This document shows positions 14,673 through 19,158 of a DNA stretch of 19,158 nucleotides, in pieces. Position 1 is the stretch's first letter. Each line of letters begins with the position of its first letter. The notes under the pieces were generated by a model that did no database searches, was not told the origin of the DNA, and saw nothing but the letters and a program-made list of their open reading frames with translations. A program made the translations under genes and the position numbers. This DNA comes from DATFAS01 sp035254305 (lineage in GTDB: Bacteria; Bacillota; Bacilli; Aneurinibacillales; RAOX-1). The stretch is from NCBI GenBank assembly GCA_035254305.1, contig DATFAS010000020.1, positions 1 through 19,158 on the forward strand. Reading direction: 5' to 3'.

Positions 14673-16559
14673 TTGCTACTCACGGAAATCGACTCACCGG
14701 AAAAATTGAAAACATTGACAGTTCCGGAAGTTGAAAAATTAGCACAGGAAATTCGCCAATTTCTCATCGAAAAGCTCTCCAAAACTGGAGGTCATTTGGC
14801 CTCTAACCTGGGTGTGGTGGAATTAACTCTTGCCCTACATTATACTTTCACTAGCCCGAAGGATAAGCTTATTTGGGATGTTGGTCACCAATCCTATGTG
14901 CATAAAATTTTAACTGGACGCTTAGATCAATTTGATAAACTGCGAAAATACAAAGGATTAGCAGGCTTCCCCAAGAGAAGCGAAAGTCCTCATGATGTAT
15001 GGGAAACAGGCCATAGCAGTACGTCGTTATCAGCGGCAATGGGTATGGCATTAGCTCGTGATATGAAAAAGGAAAATAGTGAGGTTATCGCGGTTATTGG
15101 AGATGGAGCTTTAACCGGTGGGATGGCACTAGAAGCACTTAATCACATAGGCCATGTAGGGACACATCTTATAACCATCCTTAATGACAATGAAATGTCT
15201 ATTGCTCCGAATGTTGGAGCGCTACACAATTATCTTGGTAAGCTACGAACGGACCATCATTATCGCAAAGCGAAGGATGAGCTAGAAGCCCTCCTAATGA
15301 AAATTCCTGCGGTAGGTGGGAAGGTCGCTAAAACATTGGAGAAGATCAAGGATGGCCTTAAGTATTTACTCGTTTCTGGGATCTTATTCGAAGAGCTTGG
15401 ATTTACTTATCTTGGTCCTGTGGATGGACATAATCTTACAGCTTTACTTGAATGTCTTAAGCAAGCTTCCCAAATGGAAGGGCCGATTTTGGTTCATGTT
15501 ATTACCAAGAAAGGGAAAGGCTATGCTCCAGCGGAAGCAGATGCATATGCTTGGCACGGAGCAAGTCCATACAAAATTGAATCCGGAGAGATGTTGAAGA
15601 AGGTAGGACCGCCTACCTATCCTTCTGTTTTTGGTAATACCATGATTCGCCTTGCTAAGATGGATGAACGGATTGTTGCGATTACTCCTGCTATGCCAGG
15701 GGGATCTGGGTTAACCAAATTTGCGGCTCAATTCCCAGATCGATTCTTTGATGTTGGGATCGCAGAGCAGCATGCGGTTACCTTGTCTGCTGGACTGGCT
15801 ACCCAAGGAATAAAACCGGTTTGTGCAATATACTCTACCTTTCTGCAACGTGGCTACGATCAAGTCGTTCACGATGTCGCCCTACAGAATTTAAATGTTG
15901 TATTCGCTATTGATCGAGCAGGCTTCGTTGGTGAAGACGGAGAAACACACCACGGACTCTATGATATTGGATTTCTTCGTGCCCTACCGAATATGACCAT
16001 CATGATGCCAAAGGATGAAAATGAATTTCAGAATATGTTGTACACGGCTTGTCAGTATGAGCAAGGACCAATTGCGGTACGCTATCCAAGAGGGAACGGT
16101 TTAGGAGTTCCAATGGATGAGGAGCTATCAGAATTACCGATTGGTAAGGCAGAAATTATTCGTGAGGGTAGCCATGTGGCTATCTTAGCATTAGGAAATA
16201 TGGTGGAGCTCGCTTGTAAGGCTGCAGACCAGCTTCGTCTAGAAGGAATTCAGCCACTTCTAGTGAATGCACGTTTCGTCAAACCATTAGATGAAGAATT
16301 ATTACTTCGATTAGCTAGAGATGGATACCGAGTGATTACAATTGAAGAAGCGGCAGTACAAGGTGGATTTGGTTCAGCTATTTTAGAATTTTATGCAGCG
16401 AATGGGTTACATAATATGGTGGTTGATATTATGGGGATCCCTGATGTTTATGTTGAGCAAGGTAGTGTTACCGAGCAACGTCAGGAAATTGGACTCACTC
16501 CAGAGTGTATTGCCCAGCATGTTATGAATATTTGGCCGAAGAAGAGGCAGAGAGCATAA
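14673..16559 (+). CDS. dxs: 1-deoxy-D-xylulose-5-phosphate synthase
   Basis: Dxs joins pyruvate and glyceraldehyde 3-phosphate, using thiamine diphosphate, in the first step of the MEP isoprenoid pathway. The 628-aa product has GDGALTGG at residues 143-150, then MALEALNHIG and NDNEMSIAPN for thiamine diphosphate and metal binding, the GHSSTSLSAAMG segment, and the catalytic glutamate E365 in VGIAEQHA. An ATG at 14649 is in frame but has no ribosome site. The TTG at 14673 has GTGAGGA at 14659-14665 and gives an N-terminus that aligns without gaps to the B. subtilis protein (as I recall it), so I chose it. tlyA begins directly after the stop codon. Confidence 0.95.
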   Translation: MLLTEIDSPEKLKTLTVPEVEKLAQEIRQFLIEKLSKTGGHLASNLGVVELTLALHYTFTSPKDKLIWDVGHQSYVHKILTGRLDQFDKLRKYKGLAGFPKRSESPHDVWETGHSSTSLSAAMGMALARDMKKENSEVIAVIGDGALTGGMALEALNHIGHVGTHLITILNDNEMSIAPNVGALHNYLGKLRTDHHYRKAKDELEALLMKIPAVGGKVAKTLEKIKDGLKYLLVSGILFEELGFTYLGPVDGHNLTALLECLKQASQMEGPILVHVITKKGKGYAPAEADAYAWHGASPYKIESGEMLKKVGPPTYPSVFGNTMIRLAKMDERIVAITPAMPGGSGLTKFAAQFPDRFFDVGIAEQHAVTLSAGLATQGIKPVCAIYSTFLQRGYDQVVHDVALQNLNVVFAIDRAGFVGEDGETHHGLYDIGFLRALPNMTIMMPKDENEFQNMLYTACQYEQGPIAVRYPRGNGLGVPMDEELSELPIGKAEIIREGSHVAILALGNMVELACKAADQLRLEGIQPLLVNARFVKPLDEELLLRLARDGYRVITIEEAAVQGGFGSAILEFYAANGLHNMVVDIMGIPDVYVEQGSVTEQRQEIGLTPECIAQHVMNIWPKKRQRA

Positions 16560-17372
16560 ATGAGTAAGAAAGAAAGAATTGATGTACTTCTTGTGGAGAA
16601 GGGGTTCTTTACGAGCCGGGAAAAGGCACGTGCTGCCATTATGGCGGGGCTTGTATTAGTTGGAGAAGAACGTTGTGATAAGCCTGGAGTTAAGGTGGAT
16701 CAGGATGCCCCCCTTAAAGTGAAAGGGGTATTACACCCCTATGTTAGTCGTGGGGGACTCAAACTAGAGAAAGCCATTCAGACATTTAATCTTGAGCTAG
16801 AGGATGCAGTTGTTCTTGATATTGGTTCCTCAACGGGTGGGTTCACCGATTGTGCTCTACAAAATGGTGCAAAACAGGTTTATGCGATTGATGTTGGTTA
16901 TGGTCAATTAGATTGGAAACTCCGTTCTGATCCAAGGGTGATTGTAATGGAGAGAACTAATTTTAGACACCTTCAATTAGGGAATCTAAAAGGGGATCAG
17001 CCCAACCTTGCGACGATTGATGTTTCATTTATCTCTCTTAGAATTATTCTACCTGTCCTAAAGGAATTCTTCTTAGAAAGTGGCCGCGTGATGGCTCTTG
17101 TGAAACCACAATTTGAAGCGGGCAAAGATCAAGTCGGTAAGAATGGTATCATAAGAGACCCTAAGATTCATGAACAAGTCTTAAAAACAATCACGCAATT
17201 TGCATTTGAAATTGGCTATGAGGTTCTTGGTATACACTATTCACCGATAACCGGTGGAGAAGGGAATATTGAATTCCTTCTTTATCTAGGGTGGAAGACG
17301 GGCCAGCCTATTGCATTGGTAGACGAAATGTATATACACAATATTGTGAAAGCAGCACACGAAAATTTATAG
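16560..17372 (+). CDS. tlyA: TlyA family rRNA 2'-O-methyltransferase / putative hemolysin
   Basis: TlyA-family proteins combine an S4 RNA-binding domain with an FtsJ/RrmJ-like methyltransferase; the mycobacterial member methylates rRNA cytidines. The 270-aa product has the S4 domain at about residues 4-60 (RIDVLLVEKGFFTSREKARA) and the AdoMet loop DIGSSTGG at residues 87-94. DVSFISL and VKPQFEAGKDQVG follow, then ITGGEGNIEFL near the C-terminus. In B. subtilis the homologue (yqxC) also lies after dxs. It starts immediately after the dxs stop with only a weak AAGAGG ribosome site, so coupling to dxs is likely. A terminator follows its stop. Confidence 0.93.
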   Translation: MSKKERIDVLLVEKGFFTSREKARAAIMAGLVLVGEERCDKPGVKVDQDAPLKVKGVLHPYVSRGGLKLEKAIQTFNLELEDAVVLDIGSSTGGFTDCALQNGAKQVYAIDVGYGQLDWKLRSDPRVIVMERTNFRHLQLGNLKGDQPNLATIDVSFISLRIILPVLKEFFLESGRVMALVKPQFEAGKDQVGKNGIIRDPKIHEQVLKTITQFAFEIGYEVLGIHYSPITGGEGNIEFLLYLGWKTGQPIALVDEMYIHNIVKAAHENL

Positions 17373-17398
17373 TCGGAAGGATCTTCCGGCTTTTTTTA
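17372..17398 (+). terminator. Intrinsic terminator after tlyA
   Basis: An 8-bp stem GTCGGAAG (17372-17379) / CTTCCGGC (17383-17390) with one G-T pair closes a GAT loop and is followed by seven T. It ends the dxs-tlyA transcript; the stem begins at the last base of the tlyA stop codon. Confidence 0.9.
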
Positions 17399-17408
17399 TT
17401 ATACAAAT

Positions 17409-17426
17409 CATGCATTTTTATGCAAA
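17409..17426 (+). promoter_or_regulatory. ARG-box-like operator in front of nadK-argR-recN
   Basis: CATGCATTTTTATGCAAA resembles the AhrC/ArgR box recalled for Bacillus (CATGAATAAAAATKCAAK), with differences in the central A/T run, one outer position and the last base. It holds a perfect TGCAT-N4-ATGCA dyad. It overlaps the -35 region of the promoter whose -10 is at 17443, so binding would block transcription. The argR gene itself is downstream, which suggests autoregulation (inference). Confidence 0.55.
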
Positions 17427-17448
17427 AGGAATAAAAAGGTTGTATAAT
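17419..17448 (+). promoter_or_regulatory. Promoter of nadK-argR-recN
   Basis: A perfect TATAAT at 17443-17448 lies 34 nt before the nadK start. The -35 at 17-18-nt spacing (17419-17425, within TATGCAA) is poor and lies inside the ARG-box-like dyad. A preceding terminator at 17372-17398 isolates this unit from tlyA, which supports a promoter here. Confidence 0.6.
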
Positions 17449-17481
17449 AGGGAGTATCAATCCGTAGAGGGGGATCTGCCA

Positions 17482-18342
17482 TTGACAACCATTGGTCTTA
17501 CAGTAAATCAAACCAAAGCTGGTGCTCTTGATTTTGCCCAACAACTCATTGAACTCCTTGAAGATAAGAGTGTGCGGGTGTATGTAGAGCCAATTTTGGG
17601 TGAATATGTAGATAGGAAAGACCTCATTCTCCCACTAGAGAAATTCTCGGATACCGTAGATCTGATTTTTGTTCTTGGTGGGGATGGGACTTTACTGGGT
17701 ATGGCAAGAGAGTTTTGTCAAAAGGGAGTACCCATTCTCGGGATTAACCTTGGGCACTTAGGTTTTCTATCAGTTGTTGAACCGAGTAATCTACCCTTTG
17801 CTGTGGATCGCATTCTAAGTGGTGAATATTACCTAGAGAAGCGAATGATGATACAAGCAGATCTTATTCGACGGGGAGTAAAGAAAGTAGAATACCATGC
17901 TCTTAATGATATTTGTATCGCTAAAGGAACGTTTAGCCGGATCATTGAGTGTGCCACTTATGTGGGTGGAACCTATATTAAGACTTTTAATGGAGACGGG
18001 ATTATTATTTCGAGCCCTACAGGTTCTACTGCCTATTCTTTATCTGCAGGTGGACCTATTGTAGCCCCTAACATTAATGCCATATTACTCACCCCTATTG
18101 CCCCCCATTCTTTGTCTTCTAGACCATTTATTCTTTCTGGTGAAGAGGAAGTTCGGGTTGTCATTGATGCAACTCATGAGGATATTGGACTAACTGTCGA
18201 TGGACAGATTGGTTTTAAGGTAGAGGTTGGGGACGAAGTTATTCTTCGTAAATCTCCCTATATGACAACATTAATTAAGTGGAAAGAGAGCAGTTTTTTT
18301 GATGTAGTACGAAAAAAATTAATGGGTGAGCCAAATGAATAA
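17482..18342 (+). CDS. nadK: NAD kinase
   Basis: NadK phosphorylates NAD to NADP. The 286-aa product carries the GGDGT motif at residues 66-70 (with LLGMAREF), the NDICIAKG segment, SPTGSTAYSLSAGGPIVAP and a C-terminal SGEEEVRV region, all typical of the family. The chosen start is the TTG at 17482, which has AGAGGGGGA at 17465-17473 and removes 24 unconserved residues that would overlap the promoter. It ends within argR (8-nt overlap). The order nadK-argR-recN is standard in Bacillales. Confidence 0.95.
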   Translation: MTTIGLTVNQTKAGALDFAQQLIELLEDKSVRVYVEPILGEYVDRKDLILPLEKFSDTVDLIFVLGGDGTLLGMAREFCQKGVPILGINLGHLGFLSVVEPSNLPFAVDRILSGEYYLEKRMMIQADLIRRGVKKVEYHALNDICIAKGTFSRIIECATYVGGTYIKTFNGDGIIISSPTGSTAYSLSAGGPIVAPNINAILLTPIAPHSLSSRPFILSGEEEVRVVIDATHEDIGLTVDGQIGFKVEVGDEVILRKSPYMTTLIKWKESSFFDVVRKKLMGEPNE

Positions 18343-18784
18343 AGGACAAAGACATATTAAAATAAGAGAAATTATTGCAAGTCATGATATTGAAACACAG
18401 GATGAATTGGTAGACAGCCTAAGAAACATGGGCTATAACGTTACACAAGCAACCGTATCACGTGATATTAAAGAACTTCATCTTGTTAAGGTTCCGACCA
18501 ATGATGGCCGATATAAATATTCGTTACCTGCCGATCAGCGTTTCAACCCTGGGCAGAAATTAAAAAGAACCTTGATTGATAGCTTTGTAAGTATTGATCA
18601 AGCAGATAATTTACTTGTCATGAAAACAATGCCCGGGAATGCCCATGCAATTGGTGCCTTAATCGATAATTTGGATTGGAATGATATATTGGGGACAATT
18701 TGTGGAGACGATACCATCCTGATTATCTGTCGGAGTAAAAGTGCTTCCGATGAATCCAGCAAAAGATTCCTTGATATGCTTTAG
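18335..18784 (+). CDS. argR: Arginine repressor ArgR/AhrC
   Basis: ArgR is a hexameric arginine-dependent regulator that represses arginine synthesis genes and activates catabolic ones. The 149-aa product has the same length as B. subtilis AhrC, as I recall it, and is very similar to it. It has a winged helix-turn-helix with S42-R43 in QATVSRDIKEL and a C-terminal arginine-binding and oligomerisation domain with GDDT at residues 124-127 (in GTICGDDTILIICR). A GTG at 18326 is in frame, but the ATG at 18335, with GGGTGAG at 18324-18330, matches homologues. The gene overlaps nadK by 8 nt; recN follows after 18 nt. Confidence 0.96.
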   Translation: MNKGQRHIKIREIIASHDIETQDELVDSLRNMGYNVTQATVSRDIKELHLVKVPTNDGRYKYSLPADQRFNPGQKLKRTLIDSFVSIDQADNLLVMKTMPGNAHAIGALIDNLDWNDILGTICGDDTILIICRSKSASDESSKRFLDML

Positions 18785-18802
18785 AACTAGGAGGTTTTTG
18801 CA

Positions 18803-19158
18803 GTGCTTGTTGAATTAACGATAAAGAATCTTGCTGTGATTAAGAATGTTACGATTCCCTTTCAACGAGGATTAAATATTCTAACAGGTGAGACGGGAGC
18901 AGGTAAATCGATCCTGATCGACGCCTTGGGCTTTCTAATCGGAGGGCGTTCCTCCGCTGAATATGTGAGGTATGGGGAGAAGAAGGCAGAGATGGAGGGG
19001 TTATTCGAAATCGAAGAAGGACATGAGGTAATGAATATTCTGTCCCAATTAGGGATTGAAAAACCAGAGGATTCTTTCCTTATTCTTCGAAGGGAAATTA
19101 ATACCCAAGGAAAAAGCATTTGTAGAATCAACGGTCAGATGGTCACTCTCTCTATGCT
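18803..19158 (+). CDS. recN: DNA repair protein RecN, 5' part, cut by the window end
   Basis: RecN is an SMC-like ATPase that acts early in double-strand break repair. Only the first 118 codons are present. They begin with GTG at 18803, behind a strong AGGAGGT ribosome site at 18789-18795, and read LVELTIKNLAVIKNV. The Walker A loop GETGAGKS is at residues 29-36, then DALGFLIGGRSS, and the segment ending RREINTQGKSICRING. The frame is open to the last base, so the rest of the gene (about 560 aa in the family) lies beyond the window. It is co-transcribed with nadK and argR. Confidence 0.95.
   Translation, partial: MLVELTIKNLAVIKNVTIPFQRGLNILTGETGAGKSILIDALGFLIGGRSSAEYVRYGEKKAEMEGLFEIEEGHEVMNILSQLGIEKPEDSFLILRREINTQGKSICRINGQMVTLSM

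Noticed and set aside
1..19158. Mobile elements, CRISPR arrays, tRNA or rRNA genes
   Set aside because: Looked for on both strands: no transposase or integrase frame, no regularly spaced repeats, and no cloverleaf or rRNA segment was recognised. The gene order is that of a stable core chromosome.

Overview
This window is a stretch of chromosome from an endospore-forming, low-to-moderate GC Firmicute. The complete spoIIIA operon, a sigma-E-type promoter in front of it, an AhrC-type arginine repressor and the gene order accBC - asp23/amaP - nusB - folD - xseAB - ispA - dxs - tlyA - nadK - argR - recN all point to Bacillales. A member of the Paenibacillaceae/Brevibacillus/Aneurinibacillus side is a plausible guess, but genus cannot be settled from the sequence. 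All genes lie on the + strand, and every CDS is intact except recN, which the window end cuts.

Layout. (1) 60-5380: sigma-E-like promoter and spoIIIAA-AB-AC-AD-AE-AF-AG-AH, the mother-cell half of the SpoIIIA-SpoIIQ channel that feeds the engulfed forespore, closed by a strong terminator. (2) 5380-7378: accB-accC, the biotin carrier and biotin carboxylase subunits of acetyl-CoA carboxylase, behind an extended -10 promoter. (3) 7410-8751: an Asp23-family protein (YqhY-like) with its own good sigma-A promoter, then AmaP and a DUF2273 membrane protein, forming a membrane-anchored Asp23 module. (4) 8905-13752: nusB, a TsaD/Kae1 paralogue, folD, xseA, xseB and ispA, with tight coupling or overlap at most junctions. 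(5) 13753-14672: 920 bases without a protein gene. These hold an OLE (ornate, large, extremophilic) RNA gene of about 620 nt, flanked by an extended -10 promoter and an intrinsic terminator, followed by a short dxs leader. (6) 14673-17398: dxs-tlyA and a terminator. (7) 17400-19158: nadK-argR-recN, led by a promoter whose -35 region is covered by an ARG-box-like palindrome.

The most notable element is the OLE RNA between ispA and dxs. This is its classical position, but the gene for its usual partner OapA is missing from the adjoining slot. The two ends of the RNA can be paired by eye in a perfect 10-bp helix, which fixes its borders. A repeated hairpin-like motif and two competing pairings are visible in its 3' half. 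Functionally the neighbourhood joins membrane-lipid precursor supply (AccBC, IspA, Dxs), membrane stress (Asp23/AmaP, OLE) and DNA repair or nucleotide metabolism (XseAB, RecN, FolD, NadK).
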